Below the pieces are notes generated by a model, which was not told the DNA's origin, did not search any database, and saw nothing but the letters and a program-made list of their open reading frames with translations. A stretch of DNA of 64,000 nucleotides from Caldilineaceae bacterium bin34 (lineage in GTDB: Bacteria > Chloroflexota > Anaerolineae > Caldilineales > Caldilineaceae): the NCBI GenBank assembly GCA_002238555.1, contig MPMO01000013.1, forward strand, positions 1-64,000. Direction: 5' to 3'. Below, one piece after another: positions 7,646 to 16,383 of the stretch. The translations under genes were made by a program, and so were the position numbers. The stretch's first letter is position 1; each line of letters opens with the position of its first letter.

Positions 7646-8117
7646 TCGCCAATGGTCCCGGAGGCAACCGGAAGCGGTTCTGTCGGCGCAATGCCGCAGA
7701 CATCGGCGGGCCTCGACCGTGCGCATACCTGCGGGAGATCCAAAAAGCTTTGCCTTGGTGTTGTCTTCAGTCATGGATTCCCAAAGGGATCATGGGGTCG
7801 GAAGTTGGTGCGGATTCATCATCATCTGCATGGCCCATCCATCCCACAAGGTTGGGATGGATGGGGCCGCAGCCAGTCTTGGGCGCAGGCCTCCTTGTCC
7901 GGGGAGCCTGCTCCGCGCGGCTTCACTGATCCTCGATCCACTCGGCGCTCTTCCGATCCCTGTCCGTCCGGTGGGTCGATGCACCCGTCCTCGATCAAGG
8001 GGACCGTTGAACAGACCCCGGTCATGGTCCTGTCGGTGTAGGGCGTCCGGTGTGGGACCGAAGGGTTTTCAGTAGCTCGTGTCTTCCAGGCAGCAGCCCA
8101 CATGGGAAATTGGAATG
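7646..8117. other. Gene-free interval
   Basis: No convincing coding region on either strand. It contains a perfect 13-bp hairpin (arms 7834-7846 and 7853-7865, CCCATCCATCCCA and its complement, 6-base loop) with no T-run on either side, function unknown. A minus-strand frame starting at 7774 (MTEDNTKAKLFGSPAGMRT) looks protein-like at first but degenerates into low-complexity Arg/Pro text. Confidence 0.5.
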
Positions 8118-8187
8118 TTGGATCCAGCGGGATGATCCGGTTATAGAATGTTCCGAATCTCGTTGAACCGGCCGCCTTGGCGGCCGG
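8118..8187 (+). promoter_or_regulatory. Promoter and 5' hairpin of the Gfo/Idh/MocA gene
   Basis: TTGGAT (8118-8123) and TATAGA (8142-8147) are 18 bases apart, with a predicted start near 8155. In the leader, CCGGCCGCC (8168-8176) and GGCGGCCGG (8179-8187) form a perfect 9-bp inverted repeat that could be an operator or an mRNA hairpin. Confidence 0.4.
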
Positions 8188-8242
8188 CAACTCGGGTTGA
8201 GGTCGATTCGGGCAAACGAGAACTCAGTCAGGAGGGAGTCCT

Positions 8243-9436
8243 ATGGCAGGCACGGTGAACATCGGATTGATCGGAGCCGGGTTTCTGGCCGAGACGCGCA
8301 TGCGCTGCTATGCCCAGGTGCCTGGATTCTCGGTATCCGTGCCGGCGGTCGCAGCGCGTTCCGCGGCCAGTGCCCGCGATTTCGCCGACCGGCACGGGAT
8401 CGCGCAGTGGCACACCGATGTCGCGGCATTGTTGGCGAATCCCGACATCCAGATGGTGGACCTGTGCGTGCCCAACCATGTTCATCGGGATATTGCGGTC
8501 GCCGCGGCCGAACACGGCAAGCATGTGGTCTGTACCAAGCCCTTGACCGCCTACACGGGCCAGGATCTGCCGGCCGACGCCACGGACGCCGACATCGCCG
8601 GCAGGGATCCAGCCCTGATGCTGGAGCACGCCACGCAGGAGGCCACGGCCATGGTGGAGGCGGCCCGGCGCAACGACGTACAGCTGATGTACGGCGAAAA
8701 CTGGATTTTCGCCCCGCCGGTCCAAAGGGCGGAGGGGCTCATGGTACGGTCCGGCGGGTCCATCCTGGAAATGCGCGGCGGGGAAGCCCACTGCGGTTCG
8801 CACTCCCCCTATTCCAAGATTTGGCGGTACACGGGCGGGGGCGCGCTGTTGCGCCTCGGCGCACATCCGATCGGGACCATGCTGTATCTCAAGCAGCAGG
8901 AGGGCGTGGCGCGCAACGGCCGGCCCATCCGGCCCGTGTCGGTGATGGCGGAGACCCGCGACCTGACCACGATTGCCGAGACGCAAGGTGCTCGCCAAAC
9001 CGGGATTGCCACCGGCTGGCAGGACGTGGAGACCTGGGCGACTGCGCTCATCACGTTCGAGGACGGTTCCGTCTCCGTGGCCTACGGGTCCGATAACGTG
9101 TTGGGAGGCATGCAAAGCTGGCTGGAGCTTTTCCTGTCCAACAGCCGTATCCGCTGCAACATTGCCCCACACGATCTGGTGGAACTCTACGCGCCGGGCC
9201 AGGAGGTGTTCGAAGACACCTACCTGAATGAAAAGGCCAGCACCACGGCCGGGTGGAACGCCGCGATTCCGGACGAGGACTGGAGTTCCGGCCACGTGGC
9301 CATGTGCCACCACTTCATTGACTGTGCCGTGAACGACAAACCGACGCCATGCGACGGCGTGTTGGGACTGGAGGTGACCCGGGTCATATACGCCGCCTAC
9401 CAGTCTGCCCGAGAGGGGCGGCGCATTTCGCTGTAG
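8243..9436 (+). CDS. Gfo/Idh/MocA-family oxidoreductase
   Basis: 397-residue NAD(P)-dependent dehydrogenase of the glucose-fructose oxidoreductase/inositol dehydrogenase type. The N-terminal Rossmann fold is marked by NIGLIGAGFLAETRMRCY; the cofactor-proximal lysine lies in HGKHVVCTKPL where the family has EKP, so the usual Glu is replaced by Thr. An insertion of roughly 30 residues (AYTGQDLPADATDADIAGRD) follows this motif and is unusual. The C-terminal domain includes GGGALLRLGAHPIGTMLY. GGAGGGAGTCCT before the ATG is a strong ribosome-binding site. The gene stands alone, convergent with the minus-strand operon. Substrate unknown, probably a polyol or sugar. Confidence 0.85.
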   Translation: MAGTVNIGLIGAGFLAETRMRCYAQVPGFSVSVPAVAARSAASARDFADRHGIAQWHTDVAALLANPDIQMVDLCVPNHVHRDIAVAAAEHGKHVVCTKPLTAYTGQDLPADATDADIAGRDPALMLEHATQEATAMVEAARRNDVQLMYGENWIFAPPVQRAEGLMVRSGGSILEMRGGEAHCGSHSPYSKIWRYTGGGALLRLGAHPIGTMLYLKQQEGVARNGRPIRPVSVMAETRDLTTIAETQGARQTGIATGWQDVETWATALITFEDGSVSVAYGSDNVLGGMQSWLELFLSNSRIRCNIAPHDLVELYAPGQEVFEDTYLNEKASTTAGWNAAIPDEDWSSGHVAMCHHFIDCAVNDKPTPCDGVLGLEVTRVIYAAYQSAREGRRISL

Positions 9437-9457
9437 ATTCCGAGGTCCCTGAAGGCA

Positions 9458-9492
9458 CAGGCCCCGGGCTGCACGGCCGAGTCCGGGGCCTG
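9458..9492. terminator. Hairpin between convergent transcription units
   Basis: CAGGCCCCGG (9458-9467) and CCGGGGCCTG (9483-9492) form a perfect 10-bp stem with a 15-base loop just after the oxidoreductase stop. There is no T-run, so the terminator role is inferred from position. Confidence 0.4.
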
Positions 9493-9574
9493 CAACTGGC
9501 AGGCTGTGTGCGCCGGTTCCAAGCTGCCGTCCCCGGCGCGGAGGCGGCAGCTCTGGGTGTGCAGGATCCGCCGA

Positions 9575-10801
9575 CTACACCATGCGCATGCCGTCGCGGT
9601 AGGTGCGTTTGACCGTCGCCATGGCATGGATGTCGTTGCGGGGATCGCCGTCCACCACGATCACGTCGGCGCGTCGGCCCGGCTCCAGGGTTCCCAGTTC
9701 GTTCTCCAGACCGCTGAGGGCGGCAGCGGAGCAGGTTGCGCTGCGCAGGGCGGCGTAGTTGTCCGGCACGACGCCAAGCTTGACCATGAACTCCATCTCG
9801 GGGGCAATCACGTCGTGGCCCACCACCGGACTGCCGGCGTCGGTGCCGAACACGATGGTGACACCGGCAGCGGCCGCGTCCACCAACCCCTGATAGCGCG
9901 AGGTGTCGCTGACGGCGCGCTGGCGCTCCTCGATTTTCCATTCCGGAATGTCGAAACGGCGGGCGATCTCGGGGCGACTCTGCATCAGCACCGGCGCAAA
10001 CGTGGTGACAATCGGAATGCCCTTGGCGACCAGCAGGTCGATGGTCTCCGCCGTCATGCTGCCGCCGTGTTCGACCACATCGATTCCAAATTGGGCAACA
10101 CGGTTGATGGCGTCGTTGTAGGTGGCATGGGCCGTGATGGGCAGGCCGTTGCGATGGGATTCGTCGATGACGGCCGTCAGCTCCTCGTCCGTGAATTCCA
10201 GGGTGTCGTGGCAGGCCATGATTTTGATCAGATCGGCCCCCGCCCGGACCTGGTCCCGTACGGCGCGCCGCATTTCGTCGGGTCCGCTGGCTTCGCGGCA
10301 GCACCAGTAGGTATGGCCGCCGGTCTGCACGATCGCTTCGCCGGTGACCAGCAGCCGCGGCCCCGGGAAAATGTTCTGCTCGACGGCCTGCTTGGCGTGC
10401 AGGTTGGCCGTGTTCATGCCCAGATCGCGCACGGTGGTGACCCCGGACCGCAGGCTCACCAGCATGTTGCCGGCGGACTTGTAGGCACTGATTTCCGGCG
10501 AGTCGTCAAGCGACTGGCGCGCCAGGTCGTGGACTCCGTCCCAGGCCAGGTGGGCATGGCTGTTGAACAGCCCCGGCAACAGGGTCCCGCCGGTGTCAAC
10601 GAGTTCGGACGCGCGCGCGCCGAGTTCGTCAACGCTGCCCACGGCCTGGATCAGGCCGTCCCGGACTTCCACGAACCCGTTGGGAATGGCCTCGTTCCCT
10701 CGGCAGGTCAACACCAGGCCCCCAAGCAGGACCTGCTCCTTGGGGATGTCGACCATGGGCTTGATTACTTTCTGAAATCGCCAGGGGGCTTGTTCGGGCA
10801 T
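9575..10801 (-). CDS. Metal-dependent amidohydrolase (imidazolonepropionase/prolidase-like)
   Basis: 408-residue amidohydrolase-superfamily TIM barrel. Metal ligands are readable: GLFNSHAHLAWD (HxH, about residue 93), the lysine in ADLIKIMACHD, LPITAHATYND, IDVVEHGGSM and the FGTDAGSP aspartate near residue 325. The C-terminal GRRADVIVVDGDP segment is the usual small beta-sandwich. This branch hydrolyses cyclic amides or N-acyl/dipeptide bonds; the exact substrate cannot be named. ATG at 10801 is preceded by ACAGGAAAACC. It is the last gene of the long minus-strand array. Confidence 0.8.
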   Translation of the reverse strand: MPEQAPWRFQKVIKPMVDIPKEQVLLGGLVLTCRGNEAIPNGFVEVRDGLIQAVGSVDELGARASELVDTGGTLLPGLFNSHAHLAWDGVHDLARQSLDDSPEISAYKSAGNMLVSLRSGVTTVRDLGMNTANLHAKQAVEQNIFPGPRLLVTGEAIVQTGGHTYWCCREASGPDEMRRAVRDQVRAGADLIKIMACHDTLEFTDEELTAVIDESHRNGLPITAHATYNDAINRVAQFGIDVVEHGGSMTAETIDLLVAKGIPIVTTFAPVLMQSRPEIARRFDIPEWKIEERQRAVSDTSRYQGLVDAAAAGVTIVFGTDAGSPVVGHDVIAPEMEFMVKLGVVPDNYAALRSATCSAAALSGLENELGTLEPGRRADVIVVDGDPRNDIHAMATVKRTYRDGMRMV

Positions 10802-10975
10802 GGTGGTTTTCCTGTTCAGGTTGGGTTGGCTTTGGCAGTAAATTCAGGCACATTGCAGTCGGTGGAACACGGCCCAATGCCGATCCGTCCCACCGGTATC
10901 ATGTCCCCGCGGCCGAGGGGTGCGGCCAAGCACGCCACTACATGCCGAAGGTCGACCGACACTCTTCACGGGTGG

Positions 10976-12394
10976 TTATTTCAGGCCCAGTTCCGCCAAC
11001 GCCTTGCCGGCACCGTCGAGGCTCGTCAGGTTCATGCCGGCGTAGTTGGGCGAAAAAATGACGCCGCGTCCTCCGGCCCGGTAGGTGGCCTTCACGCTTC
11101 GGTACACATGGTCGGGCGTGCAGGCCGCCTGGTCCGCCTGGACCCGGGGCGCGTCCACACCAATGCCCATGTAGACGGGTACCCGGCCCTTGACAGCCCT
11201 GACGGTGTCCCGGCACTGACCAAATGTGTACGTGTCGGGGTCCATCCCCGTTTGGATCAGTTCGTCCCAGGGCGCCTCGTCCAGGTTGAGGAACTGGTAC
11301 ATGATCGGGGTCAGTTCGGAGGCGGACACATCCCGGAATATCGACCGGTGGAAGTCCGTCATTTCCTTGTGGTAAATCTGGCCCGACTGGTGGGCATAGG
11401 TGATGGGCTTGACCCAGTCCGCGTAGTCGATCTGGGGATGCCAGGGCCACTGGGCCTTGCGAATGGGGTTGAAGTGGTTGCGGTTCCAGATGTTCAGACC
11501 AAACTCCAGGTCGGGATTGCACCACTTCACGATCCCGTACAGTTCCTTGTCCAGCGCCTGGTTCCCTTCCAGCCAGAACCGTTCGTACAGCAGGATTTCG
11601 GGATTGGCCAGGAGCATGCGCAGGAACTCGATGAAAGCGCCGTCCACAAAGTCCTCGTCGGCGCGGGCTGCCTGGAAGTAGGCGTGGGCGTCGTCGAAGG
11701 CGCGTCGGATCGTTTCGACATCCAGTCCCTGGCGGGCGGCCAGGCGCGTGCAATGGTCGCAGAAACAAGCCGGGGCCTCCCCTGAAATCATCTTGTCCAG
11801 GGGACTCTTGCGCTCGTTGCACCACATGATGCCGTCAATCTCATAGTTGCGGGCGTGGTCCTCCATGATGGAGTGCCACCACTTGCGGTAGTCCGGGTGG
11901 TTGAGGCAGGGCTCGCCGCCCACGCGCCCGATGTGGTCCACTTCCATGCACTGCACCATCCCCGGGACGGCCACCTCGCCCGCCGAACCGTGCCCGGAGT
12001 ACTTGAAGAGCGGTTCCATCATCTCCGGCATGACCCGCATGCCGCGCTTGCGGGCCTCCGGGATGACCATCTCGAGGACGTCCTCGTCGCCGAACTCGGG
12101 ATCGTGGGCCCGTGTATCCCGGATGAAGGTGTTCTGGTAGTACTCGGGGCGGTGGTGCAGGTAGGATCCGCCCTTGAGCGCCATCGGAGCCTGGACGCCG
12201 TGGTCCGGAAACCCTTCGATTTCCCATGAAATGCGCCTGCCCACCTTGAGGCCCAGCCAGGAGATGGTGCCAATCATCAGGACATTGATGCCTGCCCGGG
12301 CCTGCAATGTGTCCAGCACGCCTTCCACCCCTTCATCGACGAAGCTGACGGGGCTGATTTGGATGCCGACAAACTTGGAATCAACTTCGCTCAT
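10976..12394 (-). CDS. Glycoside-hydrolase-like TIM-barrel hypothetical protein
   Basis: 472 residues without signal peptide, resembling hypothetical glycosyl-hydrolase-like (GHL10-type) barrels. Features: YEIDGIMWCNERKSPLD (a strand end with possible acid residues), a cysteine cluster ACFCDHCTRLA around residues 208-218 typical of this group, and FSPNYAGMNLTSLDG near the C-terminus. Enzymatic activity for the group is inferred, not shown. A GGAGG site precedes ATG 12394. It lies between the M14-type deacylase and the amidohydrolase in the same orientation, with gaps of 153 and 174 bases. Confidence 0.55.
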   Translation of the reverse strand: MSEVDSKFVGIQISPVSFVDEGVEGVLDTLQARAGINVLMIGTISWLGLKVGRRISWEIEGFPDHGVQAPMALKGGSYLHHRPEYYQNTFIRDTRAHDPEFGDEDVLEMVIPEARKRGMRVMPEMMEPLFKYSGHGSAGEVAVPGMVQCMEVDHIGRVGGEPCLNHPDYRKWWHSIMEDHARNYEIDGIMWCNERKSPLDKMISGEAPACFCDHCTRLAARQGLDVETIRRAFDDAHAYFQAARADEDFVDGAFIEFLRMLLANPEILLYERFWLEGNQALDKELYGIVKWCNPDLEFGLNIWNRNHFNPIRKAQWPWHPQIDYADWVKPITYAHQSGQIYHKEMTDFHRSIFRDVSASELTPIMYQFLNLDEAPWDELIQTGMDPDTYTFGQCRDTVRAVKGRVPVYMGIGVDAPRVQADQAACTPDHVYRSVKATYRAGGRGVIFSPNYAGMNLTSLDGAGKALAELGLK

Positions 12395-12547
12395 GATGTT
12401 GAGCCTCCGGTACCGGTAGGTTTCTGATGTGGCAGGTGCACTGTCGCACAGGTTCCCAGGGCACGTCCGTACCGTCTCACGGCCCTGCCTCCGGGCCGAC
12501 GGGAATCGGACTTCCCGGCCGCGACCCTGGCTGGCGGCAGGACGCGG

Positions 12548-13663
12548 TCAGTTGTCACGTTCCCACGTCACCGAATCCAAATCGGCGATGTGTGCAATGT
12601 ACCCGCCCGGATTCATCGGCAGCCGGACACGGCGCGACACCACGATGCCGTTGACCGGCGACTCGCACCGTTCCCGCACCTCGCTGGTAACCGGATCCAC
12701 CACCTCGCCCAGGAACTGGCCCTTGGCAACCGTGTCTCCCAGCCCGATGTCGGGGTTGGGAATGTAGTAGCCGCCGGTCAGCGAGCGGTAGACCTCGTAG
12801 TTCGACACCATGACCTGTTTCGGCGCCAGCTCCGGCTCCCCCTCAATCATGTCCAGGTGCTTGGCGATGTTCAGCAGGCAGACGGCACCGTCGTCGACGC
12901 AATAGTCCAGGGCACAGGCGCCACCCGCCTCGACCACCAGGGGAATGATCCCGTGCACGGCGCACTGGCCCGAAAGCATGGACGGATTGATGGGGTTCTC
13001 CCGCCACCAAATGACGCGGGACCCGAACGCCTTGGCCATGCCCTCGATCTTGCGGTTGATGTCGTCCATCCGCGCCCGCGTGAGGCCCGTTTCCTCCAGG
13101 GAGATCTCGGACCCGGTGCCGTCGGCCACGCCCCCTGCCAGGGGCGGTTGGCCCTCCGGCGGAAACGCGTGGGGAAACGCGACCGGCAACTCCTCGCAGG
13201 ACCCGGTGCCGTCGTGCATGTCCACGATGTAGTCGCAGTGCTTGATCGCCTGGTTCCAGATTACATAGGCGATCTGTTCCGTCAGCCATGCATTGCGCGC
13301 CTTGCCCGGCCAGACCTTGTTGATGTCCAGCACATCCCCCGGATTCACCCGCATCCCGGAACTTTCGACCGTGCCTCCGAACTCCACCGACATCGGCACG
13401 GCCAGCGGCAGGCAGACGATCGTGCCGCGCAGTTCCTGCGGGTTGACCTGCAACATGGCCCGGCGAATGATCTCGGCCCCGACCGGTTCCCAGCCGTGCA
13501 TCGTTGACTCGTAGCACAGGACCGGCCCGTCCATGGCGCCGTTGATGACCTGAAAGGGAACGGTGACCGGTGTGCCGGCGGCCAGGTGACCCACGTGCAG
13601 CGAGCCGAACTTGCGTTCGCCGGGCTGCACTTCGACTTCGCCGATGACATAGGGACTGGGCAT
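12548..13663 (-). CDS. Succinylglutamate desuccinylase/aspartoacylase-family (M14-like) hydrolase
   Basis: 371-residue zinc hydrolase of the AstE/AspA group within the M14 carboxypeptidase clan. Visible: INGAMDGPVLCYESTMHGWEP (HxxE metal-binding motif in MHGWEP), VNPGDVLDINKVWPG, and DYIVDMHDGTG with the third ligand His. A C-terminal biotinyl/lipoyl-like beta domain includes VAKGQFLGEVVDPVTSE. Family members remove acyl groups from N-acyl amino acids or related amides. ATG 13663 is preferred over GTG 13675 because AAGGTGG lies eight bases before it. It follows the epimerase gene closely in the operon. Confidence 0.8.
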   Translation of the reverse strand: MPSPYVIGEVEVQPGERKFGSLHVGHLAAGTPVTVPFQVINGAMDGPVLCYESTMHGWEPVGAEIIRRAMLQVNPQELRGTIVCLPLAVPMSVEFGGTVESSGMRVNPGDVLDINKVWPGKARNAWLTEQIAYVIWNQAIKHCDYIVDMHDGTGSCEELPVAFPHAFPPEGQPPLAGGVADGTGSEISLEETGLTRARMDDINRKIEGMAKAFGSRVIWWRENPINPSMLSGQCAVHGIIPLVVEAGGACALDYCVDDGAVCLLNIAKHLDMIEGEPELAPKQVMVSNYEVYRSLTGGYYIPNPDIGLGDTVAKGQFLGEVVDPVTSEVRERCESPVNGIVVSRRVRLPMNPGGYIAHIADLDSVTWERDN

Positions 13664-13690
13664 GATGGTTTCCACCTTGGTTTCAATGGG

Positions 13691-14704
13691 TTAATCGGAT
13701 TGGTTAAGGCGCCAGACGGCATAGTCCGCGATTCCGCGGCGAAGGTCGCGCAGTTCCCACTGGGGCACGTCCGACCGCAGCCGGGACAGATCGAGGGGGA
13801 CGCGCACATCGGCCTCGGCAAACGCGAAGTCCGCAGCGTCCGGATGCTCGGCCGGTTCCCAGGCAAACCCGGGCATCTCGGCTTCCAGGGCTGTCAGTGC
13901 CTCCCGAAGTGTAAAAGCCACCTCGGACGACACATTGTAGATATCCCAGCGGGGATTGGGATGCATTGTCAGTTCCGCGATGGCCGAGCAGGCATCGGAC
14001 GCGTGAATGTAGTCCCGTGCGACCTCCAGGCCATGGGCCCGCATGGGCCGAATTCGGCCTGGTGCACCCATCGCCATGAGTTGGGTCACCGCCGACAATC
14101 GGGAACGGGAAAGGCTCTCCCTTTCCCAAGGGCCGTAGGCGGTGCCCAGCCTGGCGCTCACCGCGGACACTCCATTGCGCCGACGGTACTGCCGGCAAAG
14201 GTTTTCGCAGGCATTTTTGCAGATCCCGTAGAGGTTGTCGGGTGGGAGAGCATCCGTCTCGCGGGCCGGGCCTCGGTCTGCCGGGAATCCCCGGTACAGC
14301 ACCGACGAACTGACGAGCAGGAATCGGTTGACCCGCCCCAGGCGCGCCGCTTCGAGGGCATTGATGGTGCCGACCAGGTTGACATCGACCACGTGGACCG
14401 GATCGTTCTCCTCAATCTCCGGTGTGGGCGTGACCGCCGCGGCATGGAGGATCCGTGTCACGCCCCGGGTCCGGACCAGCTCGACCAGCTGGTTCCGGCT
14501 GGTCACGTCGCACGGAACCCACTCCACCAGCCGATGGTTGGCGGGCGCTGAATCCATGTCCGGTGGACGCCTGCTCGTCGCCAGGACGCGTACACCCCTC
14601 CGGGTTAACTGGTCGAGCAGGTTGATGCCGACAAACCCGTTGGCGCCGGTGACAAGGACTGTTTCGTTCGAGCGGTTGCTGGATGTGCCCTGGGTTCCGG
14701 TCAC
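13691..14704 (-). CDS. NAD-dependent epimerase/dehydratase (extended SDR)
   Basis: 337-residue extended SDR. ETVLVTGANGFVGINLLDQL gives the TGxxGxxG cofactor motif at the N-terminus; the DVT of PCDVTSRNQLVEL and the LLVSSSVLY strand match UDP-sugar epimerases. The YxxxK site falls in NLYGICKNACENLC. It probably acts on a nucleotide- or free sugar. The GTG start at 14704 lies one base after the stop of the upstream DUF1028 gene, showing translational coupling; longer frames overlap that gene. Confidence 0.8.
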   Translation of the reverse strand: MTGTQGTSSNRSNETVLVTGANGFVGINLLDQLTRRGVRVLATSRRPPDMDSAPANHRLVEWVPCDVTSRNQLVELVRTRGVTRILHAAAVTPTPEIEENDPVHVVDVNLVGTINALEAARLGRVNRFLLVSSSVLYRGFPADRGPARETDALPPDNLYGICKNACENLCRQYRRRNGVSAVSARLGTAYGPWERESLSRSRLSAVTQLMAMGAPGRIRPMRAHGLEVARDYIHASDACSAIAELTMHPNPRWDIYNVSSEVAFTLREALTALEAEMPGFAWEPAEHPDAADFAFAEADVRVPLDLSRLRSDVPQWELRDLRRGIADYAVWRLNQSD

Positions 14705-14705
14705 G

Positions 14706-15413
14706 TTAGGCCAGACCTTCGTCCCGCAACGACTGCCGGTGGGCCACGTAGCTGGCGACCGACGGCGATTCCCGCGAACCGGAAAAGTGGGCGCTGCGCA
14801 CCAGTTCAACGCCGCGCGTGTCCTCCACGAGGCGCATCAACGCCGCAATGGCGTCGGGATCGTCGTCGATGCGCAGGTCCAGGTACGGGGATTCCTCCTG
14901 ATCCACCACGTAGACGGCGGCTGACTGCTGTCCCCGCTTGTCCCCGCCCGCCAAGTGACCGGCCTGCAAGGCACTGGCCAACCGCTCGGGCAGATCCAAG
15001 TCGGGGTTGTTGCCAAAGAACTCGGTCATGGCCTCGACGGTTTCCTGCCCGACGAGCATGTTGCCGGCGGCCACGCAGTCATCGGACACGGCGTGGCCGC
15101 TCCAGGCGACCGTTTCCTTGCCCGTGAATCCCTGGACATTGCCCTTCGTGTCCACGAGTCCCACTTGACGCCACTCCTTGCCGGGATCCCGGTCGAGCAC
15201 GGTCTGCAAGGCCGTCGGACCGTCCAGCCCGGGATCGTCCGCCATCATGTTCAGCACGTCGTAGCCAATGTACGGTTGGGCATAGGCCTGCACGGCCAGG
15301 GCGGCGATACCGGCGCGCACGTAGGGCACGCGGGCACCTACCGCCCAGTAACGGGTGGCCACAGCCACGCCCATTTTGCCCGTACCGTCAAAACCCGTGA
15401 TTGAAAACGTCAT
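14706..15413 (-). CDS. DUF1028 family protein (Ntn-hydrolase-like)
   Basis: 235-residue DUF1028 protein. It starts MTFSITGFDG, where the Ser/Thr after the initial residues aligns with the family's N-terminal region, and contains the diagnostic GVAVATRYWAVGARVPYVRAG, AGNMLVG and GGDKRGQQSAAVYVV stretches. The fold is related to Ntn hydrolases; the biochemical function of the family is not settled, but it is often found beside amidohydrolases and peptide transport genes, as here. ACAGGGAGAA precedes the chosen ATG; a longer frame to 15479 adds an implausible N-terminus. Confidence 0.8.
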   Translation of the reverse strand: MTFSITGFDGTGKMGVAVATRYWAVGARVPYVRAGIAALAVQAYAQPYIGYDVLNMMADDPGLDGPTALQTVLDRDPGKEWRQVGLVDTKGNVQGFTGKETVAWSGHAVSDDCVAAGNMLVGQETVEAMTEFFGNNPDLDLPERLASALQAGHLAGGDKRGQQSAAVYVVDQEESPYLDLRIDDDPDAIAALMRLVEDTRGVELVRSAHFSGSRESPSVASYVAHRQSLRDEGLA

Positions 15414-15450
15414 CTTCAGTTCTCCCTGTAATTCGGCCCGTACCGGGCGC

Positions 15451-16383
15451 TCACTCCCGCAGGCGCGGATCCAGCACATCCCGCAGCCAGTCGCCCCAAA
15501 GGATGAAGCCCAGCACCGAAATCGTGATGGCGATGCCGGGAAACGTGGCCAGCCACCACGATGTGGCTAGGTGATCCCGCCCGTCGGCCAGCATGATGCC
15601 CCATGTGATGGTGGGCGGTTGCACGCCCAGGCCCAGGAAACTGAGGGATGCCTCGGCGATGATCACGGTGGACATTTGCAAGGCTCCCAGGACGATGATG
15701 GAGGCCGTGACGTTGGGCAGGATGTAGCGGAGCATGATCAACCAGGAGCGCTGTCCGATGGCGCGGGCCGCCTCCACATAGTCCCGTTGCTTGACTGCCA
15801 GGACTTCGCCCCGGACGACCCGGGTAAAGATGACCCAGTTGGCCAGGCCCAGGACGAGGATCAGGCGCAGCATGTTGTTGCCGCCCTTGACCCCCAGCAC
15901 GCCAATGACGGCCAAGGCCAGAATGATGAAGGGAATGGACAGGAATGTGTCCAGGAACCGGGACACAATGCCGTCCCACCAACCGCCCCAGAAACCGGAG
16001 GTCACTCCCAGGAATACCCCGGTGAGCATGGCCAAGGCTACCCCGGCAATCCCCACGAGGAGGGACACTCGCGTGCCCAGGATGATGCGGCTCAATACAT
16101 CGCGTCCCAGTTGGTCGGTGCCCAACACATTGCCTATGCTGCCGCCTTCGGCCCAAACCGGCGGGACCAACCGTTGCTTGAGATCGATCAGCTCCGGATC
16201 ATGCGGGGCGATGGCCGAGCCCAACAGAACGATCAGCACCACGCCCACGACGATGACTGCCCCAAGCATGCCGGTTGGACTGTGCCGCAGGCGCCAAAGC
16301 CAGCGGTATCGATGTTGCCGGAGAGCAGGGGCAGGGACGGTGTTGTCCACACTCGGGATTGCCTCAGGTACGGACGCGGTCAT
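15451..16383 (-). CDS. Oligopeptide-type ABC transporter permease, DppC class
   Basis: 310-residue inner-membrane permease. The N-terminal hydrophobic segment (about residues 39-58) is followed by the periplasmic PHDPELIDLKQR stretch typical of DppC/OppC, the GTDQLGRDVLSRI signature, and the EAA cytoplasmic loop YVEAARAIGQRSWLIMLRYI that contacts the ATPase. It should pair with the DppB-class permease encoded immediately before it; the two overlap by four bases (ATGA). No ATPase gene is nearby, so partner ATPases must be elsewhere. Confidence 0.9.
   Translation of the reverse strand: MTASVPEAIPSVDNTVPAPALRQHRYRWLWRLRHSPTGMLGAVIVVGVVLIVLLGSAIAPHDPELIDLKQRLVPPVWAEGGSIGNVLGTDQLGRDVLSRIILGTRVSLLVGIAGVALAMLTGVFLGVTSGFWGGWWDGIVSRFLDTFLSIPFIILALAVIGVLGVKGGNNMLRLILVLGLANWVIFTRVVRGEVLAVKQRDYVEAARAIGQRSWLIMLRYILPNVTASIIVLGALQMSTVIIAEASLSFLGLGVQPPTITWGIMLADGRDHLATSWWLATFPGIAITISVLGFILWGDWLRDVLDPRLRE

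Noticed and set aside
7550..7774. Minus-strand frame beginning MTEDNTKAKLFGSPAG
   Set aside because: The first 20 residues look protein-like, but the remainder is Arg/Pro/Cys-rich out-of-frame text, no ribosome-binding site fits, and the hairpin cluster overlaps it.
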